NCBI RefSeq assembly: GCF_002086735.1
Contig: NZ_MVIJ01000021.1
Location: 1-64,000, forward strand
Reading direction: 5' to 3'
DNA: 64,000 nt
From: Mycobacterium scrofulaceum
GTDB taxonomy: Bacteria; Actinomycetota; Actinomycetes; Mycobacteriales; Mycobacteriaceae
Shown: piece by piece, positions 54,401-64,000 of the stretch
Numbering within the stretch: position 1 is the first letter of the stretch
Layout of the letters: each line of letters opens with the position of its first letter
Program-made: the position numbers and the translations under genes
The notes under the pieces: generated by a model
Database searches by the model: none
What the model was told of the DNA's origin: nothing
What the model saw: only the letters and a program-made list of their open reading frames with translations

Positions 54401-56520
54401 ACTCCGGCGCCCTCACCATCGACTCCGGTGCCACCCTGACCGATAGCGGCACCCTGAACATCGGCGCCGGCGGGACTCTCACCGATAGCGGCTCCCTCAC
54501 CGTCAACACGGGTGGCGCCCTCAGCAACGGTGGAACGCTCACCAACAGCGGCACCCTCACCGTCAACACGGGTGGCACCCTCAGCAACAGTGGAACCCTT
54601 ACCAACACCGGCTCCATAACCGCCGACCCCGGTTCCGGCTTCTTCGACAACGCCACACTGATCAACAGCGGGAGCCTCGACAACGCTGGCACCCTCTATG
54701 TCAACCACGGTGCGACACTGATCAACAGCGGCAACCTCACTGACAGCGGCGCCCTCAACGACTACGGCACCCTGACCATCACCGACAGCGGCAGCCTGAA
54801 CGTCAGCCCCGGTGGCTACCTCACCGTCAACCCGGGCGGCACCCTGACCCTCGATGGCGGCACCCTCACCGACACCGGCGGCGTCGTTACCGACGCGGGG
54901 ACTCTCACCGTAAGCGGCAACGGCTACCTCAATGTCACTGGTTACGGATCCCTCACCGTCACGCACGGGGCCGCTCTCAACGACTACGGCACCATCACGA
55001 TCCAGCCCGGGAGCACCTTCTACGACGTCGGTAGTATCGGTAGTACCGTCACCGTCCAACCCGGTGGTACGTTTACCAATTCGGGTATTGTCACCGTCAA
55101 TTCCGGTTCTACGTTTACCGATTCGGGGACGGTTACGGTCAATTCCGGTGCTACGTTTACCGATTCGGGAACCGTAACTGTCAACTCTGGTGCTACGTTT
55201 ACCGATTCGGGAACTGTAACTGTCAACTCTGGTGCTACGTTTACCGATTCGGGGACGGTTAGTATCAACTCCGGTGCCACCCTTACCAATTCCGGGACGT
55301 TCACGGTCAACAACGGCGGTGCCGTCTCGGTCGAATCGGGTGGCACGCTCACCGACTCCGGCACCCTTACCATCAACGGCGGCGGCACGCTTTCCGACTC
55401 CGGCGCCCTCACCGTGCAACCTGGCCACATCCTCACCGACTCGGGAACTCTGACGGTTAACAGCGGCGGCACACTCACCGACTCGGGCACGCTCACGGTC
55501 AACAACGGTGGTGTCGTCTCGGTCGAACCCGGTGGCACGCTCACCGACTCCGGCGCGCTCACCATCAACAGCGGCGGCACGCTTTCCGACTCCGGCGTCC
55601 TCACCGTGCAACCTGGCCACATCCTCACCGACTCGGGAACTGTGACGGTTAACAGCGGCGGCACACTCACCGACTCGGGCACGCTGACCGTTAACAGCGG
55701 CGGCACACTCACCGACTCGGGCACGCTCACCGTCAACAGCGGCGGCGTGCTCACCGACTCGGGCACGCTCACGGTCAACAACGGCGGTGTCGTCTCGGTC
55801 GAATCCGGTGGCACTCTCAACGACTACGGCGCCGTTGCCGTTGAATCCGGCGGCACGTGGACCGATTACGGGACCGTCACCGTCGACGCGGGGGGCAGCG
55901 TTACCGTCCAATCTGGAGGCACCCTCTCGATTGAGCCCGGCGGGACCCTCAGTGATTACGGCACTCTGTCCGTCGAGTCTGGCGGTACGCTCAACGACGC
56001 TGGCGCGCTTTCCGTCGAATCCGGCGGGACCGTCAGCGATTACGGCACTCTCACCATCGACGGCGGTACCCTCAGCGATTACGGCACGGTCATCGTTAAC
56101 GCGGATGGTACCGTCACCGTCGAATCCGGCGGCGCCGTCACCCTCGACGACGGTGGTGCCCTCACGATCGAGTCGGGCGGCGCGACCACGCTTAACTCCG
56201 GCAGCATCTTGACCGTCGGCGATGACGGCACCCTGTCCATCAATAGCGGTGGCTATCTCACGGTGAACGCCGGCAGCACCGTCCCCGTTGAATCCGGCGG
56301 AACCTTGACCGTCGGTCCCGGCGATATCGTCAGCGTTGGTTCCGGAGGCTTCGCCGGCCGGGGCGGCTTTATCGGCCCCGTTACCGTGGCTCCGGGGAGT
56401 CTCCCGGCAACCGTGCCTCAGCCGGACCTTCTCATCTTGTCGGCTGCGCCGGGCCTATCGGGAACCTCCGGAATCCAGCCCCAGCTGAATGTCGACGAAC
56501 TCTTGGATGCGTTCGCATAA
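51448..56520 (+). CDS. Giant PPE-family protein with a Thr/Gly/Asp beta-solenoid-like repeat region
   Basis: A 1690-residue protein. Residues 1-165 are a standard PPE domain: [21 protein letters not shown], the WxG-like WSG at 57-59, and the helical [18 protein letters not shown] region (138-155). Residues 165-221 are a Thr/Gln/Asn linker. Residues ~222-1640 are ~100 copies of a 14-residue unit, consensus [14 protein letters not shown], alternating 7-residue halves. I found no Lys, Arg or Cys in that stretch, so it is very acidic. The C-terminal ~45 residues (ending [10 protein letters not shown]) are different. PPE proteins are exported or surface-attached by ESX systems. The usual PPE C-termini (MPTR, SVP) are absent. 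In M. tuberculosis PPE53 occupies this place beside nuoN. No PE partner lies upstream. A gaaaggga site precedes the ATG. Confidence 0.93.
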   Translation: MDFALLPPEINSELMYTGPGPGPMLSNAQAWDALAAELESAAGGYSSEIAGLAGQVWSGPASLAMTTAATPYVEWLQASAAAAGQTAAQAYAAAAAYEAAFAMTVPPPVVAANRARLMMLISTNFLGQNTPAIAATEAEYMEMWVQDATAMYGYAADSSIVSTLKPFDEPPQTTNQNGQTNQARAVAQATTNATSTRTESTLQLTSSATAEHTSSTVTTQSTGTTVTLSNGQTLTVAPGGTYTIGSGTTVIVETGGQIIVESGGTLTVDGGGTLAIDGGTVNVFGALTVESGGTVNVFGTLTIESGGSLLVEGGTLTVYSGTVTLNSGGILTINSGALTISSGYGGTLTNSGTLTIGSGGTLTNGGSLTIADGGTLTDSGMLANGGTLTDGGALTINGGGTLTDSGTLTVADGGTLTDGGALTINGGGTVTVDSGTLTVADGGTLTDTGTLTINSGGTVTIDSGGTLTDSGMLSSSGTLNDSGTLTVDPGGYLIDAGNLTVNPGGTLTDSGTLTVNAGGTLTDSGTVTVSDGSTFTNGGTLIIDGGTLDNGGVLTDYGTVTLSHGGALTNGGALTVTDSGTFTIDSGTITDSGTLTVDSGTLTIDSGGTLTVDPTGTLTISGTVDDISGILTDGGTLTDSGTVSINSGGGLTVSSGGTLTVTSGGTLTDSGTLASSGTVTIDSGSTLAINSGGTFTDSGTLVINSGGSLTDSGALTINSGGSLTDSGALTINSDGSLTDSGALTINSGGSLTDSGTLTINSGGTLTDSGTLTVSYGGTLTDSGTLTINSGATLTDSGTLTVTSGGTLTDYGTVTVSGGSSLSDSGTVTVNAGGTLSDSGTVTVDAGGTLTNDGTVTVGGNINTGGILTVGADGTLTNNDVLTVGADGILTVNSGGTVTLNADSGLTVGPSGALTINGGGVLTDGGTLTVDAGGVLTDGGTLNVDAGATLIDGGNLTISGGGALANSGTLTDSGTLTISPGATLTDSGALTIDSGATLTDSGTLNIGAGGTLTDSGSLTVNTGGALSNGGTLTNSGTLTVNTGGTLSNSGTLTNTGSITADPGSGFFDNATLINSGSLDNAGTLYVNHGATLINSGNLTDSGALNDYGTLTITDSGSLNVSPGGYLTVNPGGTLTLDGGTLTDTGGVVTDAGTLTVSGNGYLNVTGYGSLTVTHGAALNDYGTITIQPGSTFYDVGSIGSTVTVQPGGTFTNSGIVTVNSGSTFTDSGTVTVNSGATFTDSGTVTVNSGATFTDSGTVTVNSGATFTDSGTVSINSGATLTNSGTFTVNNGGAVSVESGGTLTDSGTLTINGGGTLSDSGALTVQPGHILTDSGTLTVNSGGTLTDSGTLTVNNGGVVSVEPGGTLTDSGALTINSGGTLSDSGVLTVQPGHILTDSGTVTVNSGGTLTDSGTLTVNSGGTLTDSGTLTVNSGGVLTDSGTLTVNNGGVVSVESGGTLNDYGAVAVESGGTWTDYGTVTVDAGGSVTVQSGGTLSIEPGGTLSDYGTLSVESGGTLNDAGALSVESGGTVSDYGTLTIDGGTLSDYGTVIVNADGTVTVESGGAVTLDDGGALTIESGGATTLNSGSILTVGDDGTLSINSGGYLTVNAGSTVPVESGGTLTVGPGDIVSVGSGGFAGRGGFIGPVTVAPGSLPATVPQPDLLILSAAPGLSGTSGIQPQLNVDELLDAFA
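52111..56368 (+). repeat. Tandem 42-bp repeat array in the PPE gene
   Basis: About 4.2 kb of degenerate 42-nt units (14 codons), consensus [14 protein letters not shown]. Some stretches are almost identical at DNA level (about 53538-53745, [14 protein letters not shown] units; about 55060-55270, units with different, AT-richer codons such as ttt acc gat tcg). This implies recent local duplication on top of an old diverged array. The frame is kept throughout. Confidence 0.92.
55309..55692 (+). repeat. Two 192-bp higher-order repeats inside the PPE array
   Basis: Unit 1 (55309-55500) and unit 2 (55501-55692), each 64 codons, begin NNGG(A/V)VSVE and contain the otherwise unique [13 protein letters not shown] segment. 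They differ at only a few codons. A segmental duplication larger than the basic 14-residue unit. Confidence 0.85.
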
Positions 56521-56696
56521 CTGCTGACAGAGCGGGTCGGCTGCGCATCTCCGTGCGGGCTTGACCACGCGGCCATCGGCCGCGACGCTCGCCTGGTCAC
56601 GCGTAACGCCGGAAGGCCGATTAGGGGATCGTCGCTCCAGCAACGACACGCGGCCGGGGCGGGCACCTTGTCGTCGCGGCGGTGCCAGCAAAATGC

Positions 56697-56719
56697 CCCA
56701 TACCCTGTCTTAATATGGG
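56697..56719. repeat. Inverted repeat upstream of the EspR-like gene
   Basis: Six-base arms CCCATA and TATGGG with an 11-nt spacer, 69 nt before the start at 56788. A possible autoregulatory site for the EspR-like protein. Confidence 0.35.
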
Positions 56720-56787
56720 TGTACGGCAGGCGGCCCACCGTGAACGGAGGTATGGTGACCGAGGATCGAGCCACCACGGAGGGCCAA

Positions 56788-57228
56788 GTGTCCACGACCG
56801 ATTTGGCGGGCAAGCTCAACAAGCTGTTTGAGGTCATGCGTAGCCCATCGCAGCCGGTGCTATCGAATGCCGCTGCTGCTGAGGCCATTACGGAAAAGAC
56901 CGGCGTTTCGATCAGCCCGGCGTACCTGTGGCAGCTTCGCAGCGGGCTGAAGGCCAACCCGACGGTGGCGCATTTGCGCGCGATCGCGGAGTTTTTCGGA
57001 GTGTCCGCGTCATATTTGATCGATGCCGAGGTTGATGAACACCTCGAAGCGCAGCTGGAATTGTTGCAAGCACTGCGCGACGCGGGGGTGCGGGATTTGG
57101 CGATGCGTGCTTCCGGGCTGACGGACGCTGCCCTCGCTAATCTGGTGGCGATGGTCGACCATGTCCGCGAGCTGGAGAAGTTGCCTCCGCTCGCGCCGGC
57201 GCCCGGGGGCGGAGATGACCACTCCTGA
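56788..57228 (+). CDS. EspR-like helix-turn-helix regulator
   Basis: A 146-residue protein (158 if an ATG at 56752 is used) similar along its length to EspR, the nucleoid-associated regulator of ESX-1: STTDLAGKLNKLFEV, VSISPAYLWQLRSGLKANPT (HTH, EspR-like Y-L-x-Q-L-R-S-G), LRAIAEFFGV, and the C-terminal dimer-like ALRDAGVRDLAMRASGL. I chose GTG 56788 because EspR also begins MSTT and because ggaggg lies five bases upstream. It is coupled to an ImmA/IrrE protease and a membrane protein and stands next to a PPE gene. EspR binds many PE/PPE promoters in M. tuberculosis. Confidence 0.83.
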   Translation: MSTTDLAGKLNKLFEVMRSPSQPVLSNAAAAEAITEKTGVSISPAYLWQLRSGLKANPTVAHLRAIAEFFGVSASYLIDAEVDEHLEAQLELLQALRDAGVRDLAMRASGLTDAALANLVAMVDHVRELEKLPPLAPAPGGGDDHS

Positions 57229-57706
57229 CGACGAATTGGAGGCGCTGGTTCGCCGGATGCCGATCCCTGTCCCGTGGGACCGCCACCAGTTTGTCGACAA
57301 CGTGGCGCGGATGCGGCGCCGACCGATCCGGCTAATACCGACGCCCACACCGCTGGCCGGTAGCCCATGCGGGTTGTGGTTAAAGCGCGACACCGACGAC
57401 ATCATCGTCCACGACATCGGCACCTCGGAGTACCACATGGACCAGATCGTCTGCCATGAAATCGGGCACATGGTGCTCGGCCACGACCAGTCCTACACCA
57501 GCGGGCCTCTCGGCTCTAGCCACCTGTGCGCCACACTGCTGCCAGACCTGGACCCGGCCGCCGTTCGCGCGGTGTTAGGCCGCACCGATTACGCCAGTGC
57601 CCAGGAACGCGACGCCGAGACGTTCGCCTCGATGCTCGTGATTGCCGCCGCCGACGCCGGTGCGCAGCGCTCGGTCATGCGCAGCGTGTTCTTCCGCGCC
57701 CGATGA
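57215..57706 (+). CDS. ImmA/IrrE-family metallo-endopeptidase
   Basis: A 163-residue DUF955 protease with the zinc motif HEIGH (81-85) and a C-terminal Glu ligand in QERDAETFA (~130-138). In the ICEBs1 ImmR/ImmA, DdrO/IrrE and related pairs such proteases cleave the adjacent HTH repressor. The EspR-like gene upstream overlaps it by 14 bases, matching that pairing. The ATG 57215 follows ggcggag. Confidence 0.87.
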   Translation: MTTPDDELEALVRRMPIPVPWDRHQFVDNVARMRRRPIRLIPTPTPLAGSPCGLWLKRDTDDIIVHDIGTSEYHMDQIVCHEIGHMVLGHDQSYTSGPLGSSHLCATLLPDLDPAAVRAVLGRTDYASAQERDAETFASMLVIAAADAGAQRSVMRSVFFRAR

Positions 57707-58905
57707 CCAGCACCGTACCTCCCGCGGTCGCTTGGCCGCTGATCCTGTTCATGGTGATCGTCGTGGTCACGCGCTACGTGGGTTTCAACGCGAATTTTTT
57801 TGACACCCATCTCAACAACACGCTGGCGATGTTGCTGACGGCACAGCTACTGCGCGAACACGCTGTCCAACAACTGCTGTCGGACGCTGCGCTGATCACC
57901 GTCACCACAGCACAGCAACTGGCGGCGGTGGTCCTGATCTTTGGCAGCGTGGAATTCATCGGTTTCACCATGATGTGGTCGGGACTATCTGAACCAGTCA
58001 TCCGTCGCCGCCACCGCTACTACCGATGTGCGGCAGCACTATTGGTCATCGGTTATCTCGTCGCGGCAACGCGGGCCCGACTCGAGGCAAAGCCCGTCGA
58101 AGTTGCCGGCGGGTGGGACGGAGTGCTCGCCTATGGTTTCTATTCGACGATGTTCCTCGTGTTGGTCGTTCAGCTGATGCGATTGAGCATCGGGGAGCTG
58201 ACCCGTCCAGGGGCGCCGCGCCGCGAACGCATCGTCGCTGCCCTTGGGGTGGCATTGGCACTGGCGATCGGATGGGTCACCGTGGAATCGTTGGTACTGC
58301 TGGTGTTTGAACAACTCGGATGGTCACACACCGGCACGTACCGGGCCGAGGTCCACGGCGTGTACTTTTTCTGGGAGGCCGTCGGATGCAGCGCGCTCGC
58401 CGCAGTCCCGTGCGTGTTCGCGATTATCGCCCGTGGCGGGCTGGATCCCGTCAGCCGACAATGGCGAAAGCTGCAGCCACTGCGGGATAATCTGCGACAG
58501 GCCGCGCCGGCAAACACTTTCGACTTGCAGCAAGATGGTGCCCGGCACCGGAAAACTACGCTGCAACTCCACCAGACCGTCGTCGAAATACGGGATCTTA
58601 TTTTGCAGCTAAGACCCTACTTTCGCGACATCCCCCCGGAACAGGTCGCCCAATTCGTCGCGGCGCATTCCATCCGCTCCGCTGATCGCGACACTGCGAT
58701 CTTGGCCCTGCAATTAGCCCACGCAGCCGATGCCAAAGCATCAGGAGCCCCGCAACGACTCGATGCAACCCGCGTCGTCACGTCCCGGGCAACAACCCTC
58801 GAGCAGGAAACGTGCGAACTGGTGCAGCTGGCCAAGTGGTGGCTCCCCGCCGCGGCTGCAAGCCGATCGTCGGCAACCGGGCAGGTGACGACCCGTCCTG
58901 GCTGA
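57703..58905 (+). CDS. Seven-helix membrane protein, MAB_1171c-like (DUF6545)
   Basis: A 400-residue membrane protein. Seven predicted helices span ~9-265 (e.g. AWPLILFMVIVVVT, LAAVVLIFGSVEFIGFTMMW, AALLVIGYLVAA, YSTMFLVLVVQLM, AALGVALALAIGWV, AALAAVPCVFAII). A ~135-residue cytoplasmic C-terminal helical domain follows. The architecture matches the MAB_1171c putative-transporter family. It overlaps the protease by four bases (ATGA) and is the last gene of the operon. The family often pairs with HTH and ImmA/IrrE genes in actinobacteria. Function unknown; possibly a membrane effector or sensor. Confidence 0.78.
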   Translation: MTSTVPPAVAWPLILFMVIVVVTRYVGFNANFFDTHLNNTLAMLLTAQLLREHAVQQLLSDAALITVTTAQQLAAVVLIFGSVEFIGFTMMWSGLSEPVIRRRHRYYRCAAALLVIGYLVAATRARLEAKPVEVAGGWDGVLAYGFYSTMFLVLVVQLMRLSIGELTRPGAPRRERIVAALGVALALAIGWVTVESLVLLVFEQLGWSHTGTYRAEVHGVYFFWEAVGCSALAAVPCVFAIIARGGLDPVSRQWRKLQPLRDNLRQAAPANTFDLQQDGARHRKTTLQLHQTVVEIRDLILQLRPYFRDIPPEQVAQFVAAHSIRSADRDTAILALQLAHAADAKASGAPQRLDATRVVTSRATTLEQETCELVQLAKWWLPAAAASRSSATGQVTTRPG

Positions 58906-58983
58906 TCCTGTGGTATCGAAAGGGCAATGGGCGATCGACAATCACCGCCGCACACACGTGGGCCGTCGGCGGCATCGCCGGAG

Positions 58984-60576
58984 CTAGTGCAGCAGCTGGG
59001 CGGCCTGGTCGGCCAGGTCGAGCAGCGGCTGCGGGAAGATGCCCAGAAGCACGGTGACCAAGGCGCACACCGCGATCGCGGCCTTGCTCAGGATCCCCGG
59101 CGCCACCACGTGCGGAGTGTCGTCGGTGGCGTCGGTGAAGAACATCGACACGATCACCCGCACGTAGAAGTAGGCGGCGATGCCGCTGGCGACCACACCG
59201 ACGATCACCAGCGGCGCCGCGCCGCCCTGGGCGGCGGCCTTGAACACGGCGAGCTTGCTGACGAAGCCGCTCGTCAGCGGGATACCGGCGAACGCCAGCA
59301 GGAACATCGAAAACATCACGCCCACAATGGGTGAGCGCTGCCCGAGGCCCGCCCAGTGCGACAGCGTGGCGTCCTCGACGCCGTCGGCGTCGCGGATCAG
59401 GCTCACGATGGCGAACGCGCCGACGGTGCTGAAGCTGTAGGCCAACAGGTAGAACAGCGTGGACGACAGCCCGGCCTGGTTGTCGGCGATCACGCCGGTG
59501 AGGATGAACCCGACGTGGGCGACCGATGAATAGGCCAGCATGCGTTTCACGTCGGTCTGGTTCACCGCCGTGATGGTGCCCACCGCCATGGTGAGGATCG
59601 AGATGGTCCACAGCACCGGCCGCCACTGGTCGTGCAGTGGCGGCAACGCGACGTAGACCACCCGCAGCAGCGCCCCGAAGGCCGCCACCTTGGTGGCCGC
59701 CGCCATGAACCCGGTGATGGGGGTGGGCGCTCCCTGGTAGACGTCCGGAATCCACGAATGGAACGGAACCGCACCCACTTTGAACAGCAGGCCGACGGCC
59801 AGCAGTGCGACGCCCACCAGCGCCATCGAGGTGTCCCCGTGCGCCGCCAGCGCATCCCGGATGCCGGTCAGCAGCAGCGTGCCCGTCGCGCCGTACAGCA
59901 GCGCCACCCCGTACAGGAAGAACGCCGACGAGAACGCACCCAGCAGGAAATACTTCATCGCCGCCTCCTGCGACAGCAGGCGCCGATGCCGGGCCAGGCC
60001 GCACATCAGGTAGAGGGGCAGCGAAAGAACCTCGAGCGCAACGAACATCGTCAGCAGGTCGTTGGATGCCGGGAAGACCATCATGCCGCCGACGGACAGC
60101 ATCAGCAGCGGGAACAGCTCCGTCTGCGCGGCGCCGGCGCGCTCCGCGTCGCGTTCGGCGTCGCTGCCCGGCACAGCGGAGGCCTGTGGGGTGAAGGAAT
60201 CCAGGCCGACTGACCCACCGGCCCCCACGCCCGCGGTGACCTTGCTGTCGGCCTTCGCCTGCGTGCGTTCGGCGACGAAGATGACCGCCAGCACCGCGAC
60301 CAGCAGCACCGTCCCTTGCAGGTACAGGGTCGGCCGGTCGACGGCCATCGCGCCCAGCACCGCAGTGCGGCCCGAGGCCGGAATCGACTCGGCCACTTCC
60401 ACGGTCGCCAGGAACGCCGCGACCAAACCGGCCAGCGCGAGCGTCACCTGGGCACCGTAACGAGCCCGCCTCGGCAGGAACGCCTCCGCGAGGACGCCGG
60501 CCACGGCGGCGCCGAACACGATGAGCGTCGGGCACAGCAGGAAGTACTCGATGCTGGGGGTGGGCAGGGTCATCAT
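58984..60576 (-). CDS. nuoN: NADH-quinone oxidoreductase subunit N
   Basis: A 530-residue, ~14-helix antiporter-like subunit of complex I (NuoN/ND2). Recognisable motifs: KVGAVPFHSWIPDVYQGAPTPITGFMAAATKVAAF (~240-274, proton-channel lysines), RMLAYSSVAHVGFIL and GIPLTSGFVSKLAVF. It pumps protons together with NuoL and NuoM. It overlaps nuoM by four bases. It is convergent with the operon ending at 58905. Confidence 0.95.
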   Translation of the reverse strand: MMTLPTPSIEYFLLCPTLIVFGAAVAGVLAEAFLPRRARYGAQVTLALAGLVAAFLATVEVAESIPASGRTAVLGAMAVDRPTLYLQGTVLLVAVLAVIFVAERTQAKADSKVTAGVGAGGSVGLDSFTPQASAVPGSDAERDAERAGAAQTELFPLLMLSVGGMMVFPASNDLLTMFVALEVLSLPLYLMCGLARHRRLLSQEAAMKYFLLGAFSSAFFLYGVALLYGATGTLLLTGIRDALAAHGDTSMALVGVALLAVGLLFKVGAVPFHSWIPDVYQGAPTPITGFMAAATKVAAFGALLRVVYVALPPLHDQWRPVLWTISILTMAVGTITAVNQTDVKRMLAYSSVAHVGFILTGVIADNQAGLSSTLFYLLAYSFSTVGAFAIVSLIRDADGVEDATLSHWAGLGQRSPIVGVMFSMFLLAFAGIPLTSGFVSKLAVFKAAAQGGAAPLVIVGVVASGIAAYFYVRVIVSMFFTDATDDTPHVVAPGILSKAAIAVCALVTVLLGIFPQPLLDLADQAAQLLH

Positions 60577-62147
60577 CGCGGTCCTTCGGCGGTCCGGGGT
60601 GCCTGGTTGACCGCCGGCACGCTCGGCGCGGGGTCGTGCTGGCCGATGGTGGTCATGGTGTTCTCGACGGCGGGGTTGATGATGTCGAGCACGGGCTTCG
60701 GGTAGACGCCGAGCACGAGCAACAGCGCGATCAAGGGGGCGACGACCAGCAGTTCGCGCGCCCGCAGGTCACCGATCTTCTCGTTGCCGGACGCCACGGG
60801 TCCGGTCATCACCCGCTGGTAAAGCCAGAGCATGTAGATGGCGGACAGCACCAGCGCGGTCACGCCGAACGCGGCGGCCAGCCAGTACCGGTTGAAAGTG
60901 CCCAGCAGGACCAGGAATTCGCTGATGAAGGGTGCCAGGCCGGGCAGCGAAAGGGTGGCCATGGCCGAGACGAGGAACGTCCCCGCCAGGATCGGCGCCA
61001 CCTTCTGCACCCCGCCGTAGTCGGCGATCGCCCGGCTGCCGTGCCGGGATATCAGGAAGCCGGCGATCAGGAACACCGCCGCCGTGGACAGGCCGTGGTT
61101 GAGCATGTACAGCGTCGACCCGCTCTGCCCCTGGCTGGTCATCACGAAGATGCCCAGGATGATGAACCCGAAGTGCGAGATGGAGGTGTAGGCGATCAGG
61201 CGCATGATGTCGGTCTGCCCGATCGCCACGATCGCGCCGTAGATCACCCCGATGACGGCCAGCACGACGATCAAGGGGCGGAAATACGTTGACGCGCCGG
61301 GGAAGAGCTGCAGGCAGTAGCGCAGCATGCCGAAGGTGCCGACCTTGTCCATCACCGCCATCATCAACACCGCGGTCGCCGGGGTGGCCTCCACCGCGGC
61401 GTCGGGCAGCCAGCGGTGGAACGGCCACAGCGGCGCCTTGATGGCGAACGCGAACATGAAGCCGAGGAACAGCGCCTTGAACACGGCGGAGTCGGCGCCG
61501 TAGCGGCCGGACGCCACGCCCGCCACGATCTCGCGGAAGTCGAAGGTGCCCGAGCCGTGCTGGGCGGTCACCACGTACAGCCCGATCACCGCGGCCAGCA
61601 TGATCAGCCCGCCGAAGAGGTTGTACAGCAGGAACTTCACCGCCGCGCGCGAGCGTCCGGTCCCACCGCCGAAGCCCCCGATCAGGAAGTACATCGGGAT
61701 GAGCATGGCCTCGAAGAACACGTAGAACAACAACACGTCAAGCGCGACCACCGAGATCAGCACCATCGACTCGATGGCCAGCGTCAACGCGACGTAGGCC
61801 TGCACCCCGCGGTTGCGTTTCTCGCCGCCGTCGTTCCAGCCGGCGATCTGCAGGACCGGGATCAGCACGGCGGTCAGCAGCACCAGCACCACGGCGATGC
61901 CGTCCACACCGAGGGAGTAGGTTGCGCCGAACGCCGGTATCCAGGAATGGCTTTCGACGAACTGGTAGGTGCTGCCGCCGGTCTTGAAGCCCAGGGTGAT
62001 GACGACCGCGACCGCCAGCGTCGCGACGCCGAAGACCAGGCCGGTCCACTTGGCGAGCCGGCGCAGCCCCGGCGGCAGCAGGATCACCAGCACCGAGCCG
62101 GCCAGGGGCACCAGCCACAGGATGCTCAGCCACGGAAGGGTATTCAC
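60573..62147 (-). CDS. nuoM: NADH-quinone oxidoreductase subunit M
   Basis: A 524-residue complex I subunit (NuoM/ND4). Motifs include [17 protein letters not shown] (the helix-5 Glu), [37 protein letters not shown] (helix-7/8 lysine) and [14 protein letters not shown]. The start is GTG 62147, overlapping the nuoL stop (GTGA); GTG 62150 would add one residue. The C-terminal ~30 residues are a Pro-rich tail. Confidence 0.95.
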   Translation of the reverse strand: MNTLPWLSILWLVPLAGSVLVILLPPGLRRLAKWTGLVFGVATLAVAVVITLGFKTGGSTYQFVESHSWIPAFGATYSLGVDGIAVVLVLLTAVLIPVLQIAGWNDGGEKRNRGVQAYVALTLAIESMVLISVVALDVLLFYVFFEAMLIPMYFLIGGFGGGTGRSRAAVKFLLYNLFGGLIMLAAVIGLYVVTAQHGSGTFDFREIVAGVASGRYGADSAVFKALFLGFMFAFAIKAPLWPFHRWLPDAAVEATPATAVLMMAVMDKVGTFGMLRYCLQLFPGASTYFRPLIVVLAVIGVIYGAIVAIGQTDIMRLIAYTSISHFGFIILGIFVMTSQGQSGSTLYMLNHGLSTAAVFLIAGFLISRHGSRAIADYGGVQKVAPILAGTFLVSAMATLSLPGLAPFISEFLVLLGTFNRYWLAAAFGVTALVLSAIYMLWLYQRVMTGPVASGNEKIGDLRARELLVVAPLIALLLVLGVYPKPVLDIINPAVENTMTTIGQHDPAPSVPAVNQAPRTAEGPR

Positions 62148-64000
62148 CACAGTTTCACCGCCAGGATCAGCGCGACCACCAGGACCGCGCCCGTCAGCAT
62201 CGACAATGCGTAGTTGCGGGCGAAGCCGGTCTGCAGCCCCCGCAGGCGATTCGAAGTCCAGCCCACCAGCGCGGCCAGCGCGTTGACCGAGCCGTCCACC
62301 CCCGCGTTGTCGACGTCGACAAGCGCCTCGGTGAGCTCGGCCCCGGGGCGCATGAACACTTCCTCGTTGAAGGCGTCGCCGTAGAAGTCCCTGCGCGCGG
62401 CCGTCGTCACCGGGGACACCGCAAGCGGGGCGACCCGGGGGATTTCCGCGTTCGCGTACAACCGGTAGGCCACCGCGATCCCGATGGCGACGACGCCCAG
62501 CGCCAGGGCCGTGCTGACCCAGACCGGGAACGCATGGGTCACCTCTTCGTGTTTCCCGACCACCGGCTCGAGCCAGCGCGCCAGGGTGCCGCGCCAGGCC
62601 AGCAGCCCACCGGAGAACACCGAGCCGAAGGCGAGCAGGATCATCGGCCACGTCATCAGGGCCGGCGCCTCGTGCGGATGGGTGCCTGGGGCCCAACGCT
62701 TCTTGCCGAAGAACGTCATCAGCATCACGCGGGTCATGTAGAACGCGGTGACCCCCGCGCCCAGCAGCGCGGCCCCGCCCAGCACGTAGCCGCGGGCGTC
62801 GCCGGCGCCGAGCGCGGCCTCGACGATGGCGTCCTTGGAGAAGAAGCCCGCGAACGGCGGCACGCCGATGATCGCCAGATACCCGAGGCCGAAGGTGGCG
62901 AAGGTGATCGGCAGCGCGGCGCGCAGGCCGCCGTAGCGGCGCATGTCCTGCTCCTCGTGCATCGCGTGGATCACCGCGCCGGACCCGAGGAACAACCCGG
63001 CCTTGAAGAACCCGTGGGTGAGCAGGTGCATGATCGCAAACGCGTAGCCGGCCGGGCCCAGGCCGGCGGCCAGCACCATGTAGCCGATCTGGCTCATGGT
63101 CGACGCGGCCAGCGCGCGCTTGATGTCGTCCTTGGCGCAGCCGATGAACGCGCCGAGCAACAGCGTGACGGCGCCGACGGCGACGACGGCCGTCTGCGCG
63201 TCGGGCGCCAGGTTGTAGAGCGGGTTGGACCGCACGATCAGGTACACGCCGGCGGTCACCATCGTGGCGGCGTGGATCAGCGCGGACACCGGGGTGGGGC
63301 CCTCCATGGCGTCACCCAACCAGGCCTGCAGCGGGACCTGAGCGGACTTGGCGCACGCGCCCAACAGCAGCAGCAAGCCCATCGCGGTCAGCGCGCCGCG
63401 GCCGGCGGCGGGCGCGCCGGCGAACACGCCCGCGTAGGACAGCGTGCCGAACGTGCTGAACATCAAGAACATTCCCAGCGCCAGCCCGGCGTCGCCGACG
63501 CGGTTCATCACGAACGCCTTCTTGGCCGCGGTGGCGGCAGTCGGCTTGTGGTACCAGAAGCCGATCAGCAGGTAGGACGCCAGGCCGACGCCCTCCCAGC
63601 CCACGTAGAGCACCACATAGTTGTCGGCGACCACCAGCAGCAGCATCGAGGCCAGGAACAGGTTGAGGTAGCCGAAGAACCGCCGGCGGTCCGGGTCGTC
63701 GGCCATGTAGGCGACCGAGTAGATGTGGATCAGCGAACCGACCCCGGAGATCAGCAGCACGAAACACACGGAGAGCTGGTCGATCTGCAGCCCGAGGTCC
63801 ACCTGCAGCTGGCCGACCGGGATCCAGCTGAACACCCTCTGGTGGATGACCCGGTCGTCCGCGCCGCGGCCCAGCAGCTCGCTCAGCAGGCTCAGGCCGA
63901 CGCCGAAGGCGGCCAGGGCGGTGGCGCAGCCCAGCCAGTGCCCCCAGGCGTCGGTGCGTCGCCCGCCGAACAACAGGATCGCGGCACCCGCCAGCGGCAG
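62144..64000 (-). CDS. nuoL: NADH-quinone oxidoreductase subunit L (5' end outside window)
   Basis: 619 codons are visible; the N-terminus lies beyond the right edge. NuoL/ND5 motifs are present: [71 protein letters not shown], and the long lateral-helix C-terminus. It is the largest antiporter-like subunit of complex I. The stop overlaps nuoM, giving the order nuoL-nuoM-nuoN as in other mycobacteria. Confidence 0.95.
   Translation of the reverse strand: MPLAGAAILLFGGRRTDAWGHWLGCATALAAFGVGLSLLSELLGRGADDRVIHQRVFSWIPVGQLQVDLGLQIDQLSVCFVLLISGVGSLIHIYSVAYMADDPDRRRFFGYLNLFLASMLLLVVADNYVVLYVGWEGVGLASYLLIGFWYHKPTAATAAKKAFVMNRVGDAGLALGMFLMFSTFGTLSYAGVFAGAPAAGRGALTAMGLLLLLGACAKSAQVPLQAWLGDAMEGPTPVSALIHAATMVTAGVYLIVRSNPLYNLAPDAQTAVVAVGAVTLLLGAFIGCAKDDIKRALAASTMSQIGYMVLAAGLGPAGYAFAIMHLLTHGFFKAGLFLGSGAVIHAMHEEQDMRRYGGLRAALPITFATFGLGYLAIIGVPPFAGFFSKDAIVEAALGAGDARGYVLGGAALLGAGVTAFYMTRVMLMTFFGKKRWAPGTHPHEAPALMTWPMILLAFGSVFSGGLLAWRGTLARWLEPVVGKHEEVTHAFPVWVSTALALGVVAIGIAVAYRLYANAEIPRVAPLAVSPVTTAARRDFYGDAFNEEVFMRPGAELTEALVDVDNAGVDGSVNALAALVGWTSNRLRGLQTGFARNYALSMLTGAVLVVALILAVKLW

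Noticed and set aside
53182..55911. 909-codon open frame on the minus strand opposite the PPE repeats
   Set aside because: It follows the 42-nt periodicity of the sense repeats (stop-free because the sense codons are biased), has no start or ribosome site and no family character. I take it as an artefact of the repeat.
52111..56368. Repeat array as CRISPR or simple satellite
   Set aside because: Units are in frame, coding and diverged at third positions; no spacer/repeat pattern.

Overview
The window is chromosomal DNA from a Mycobacterium, probably a slow grower. GC content is high. A PPE-family gene is present, and the block from about 38.6 kb to the right edge follows the Mycobacterium tuberculosis order hpx (Rv3171c), aofH (Rv3170), Rv3169, Rv3168, Rv3167c, Rv3166c, Rv3165c, moxR3 (Rv3164c), Rv3163c, Rv3162c, a PPE gene, nuoN, nuoM, nuoL. 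I recall that order from memory and have not searched it. I do not name a species. I saw no rRNA, tRNA, CRISPR array, insertion sequence or prophage.

Layout. 0-6.2 kb: hemerythrin-like protein, the uracil-DNA-trapping protein UdgX, a YdiJ-like FAD/Fe-S dehydrogenase and a pyruvate-oxidase-like ThDP enzyme. 6.4-19.8 kb: a glycan island. Nine tightly coupled minus-strand genes (16570 down to 6467) encode a UDP-xylose-synthase-like enzyme, a NodU-type carbamoyltransferase, a glycosyltransferase/GmhB fusion, two GT9 heptosyltransferase-like enzymes, GmhA, HldE, an SDR and a UDP-glucose dehydrogenase. Three more glycosyltransferases flank it. Together they could make ADP-D-glycero-manno-heptose and UDP-xylose and build an O-carbamoylated glycan. 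20-37 kb: a stress and regulation region with topoisomerase IB, a hemophore-like protein, two STAS anti-anti-sigma proteins, CsbD, DUF3349, a GT2/acyl-CoA dehydrogenase/PIG-L/methyltransferase operon, CheB, STAS-ATPase, CheR-PAS and a second CheB, another glycosyltransferase and an AraC regulator. 37-51 kb: the conserved Rv3171c-Rv3162c-like block, interrupted by an SDR, a methyltransferase and an SOS-controlled HNH/DUF222 gene. 51.4-56.5 kb: a 1690-residue PPE protein whose C-terminal ~1400 residues are a threonine/glycine/serine/aspartate repeat array. 56.8-58.9 kb: an operon of an EspR-like regulator, an ImmA/IrrE metalloprotease and a seven-helix membrane protein. 59-64 kb: nuoN, nuoM and partial nuoL of respiratory complex I.

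Regulation. Sequences close to the mycobacterial SigF consensus (GTTT, 15-16 nt, GGGTAT/G/C) lie upstream of many genes of the first 34 kb. They include a back-to-back pair between the heptose operon and its divergent glycosyltransferase, and a near-leaderless one before another glycosyltransferase. With two STAS proteins and a STAS/ATPase protein encoded nearby, this looks like a stress-sigma regulon that includes surface glycan synthesis. The two most unusual items are the PPE repeat protein and the heptose/xylose/carbamoyl glycan island.
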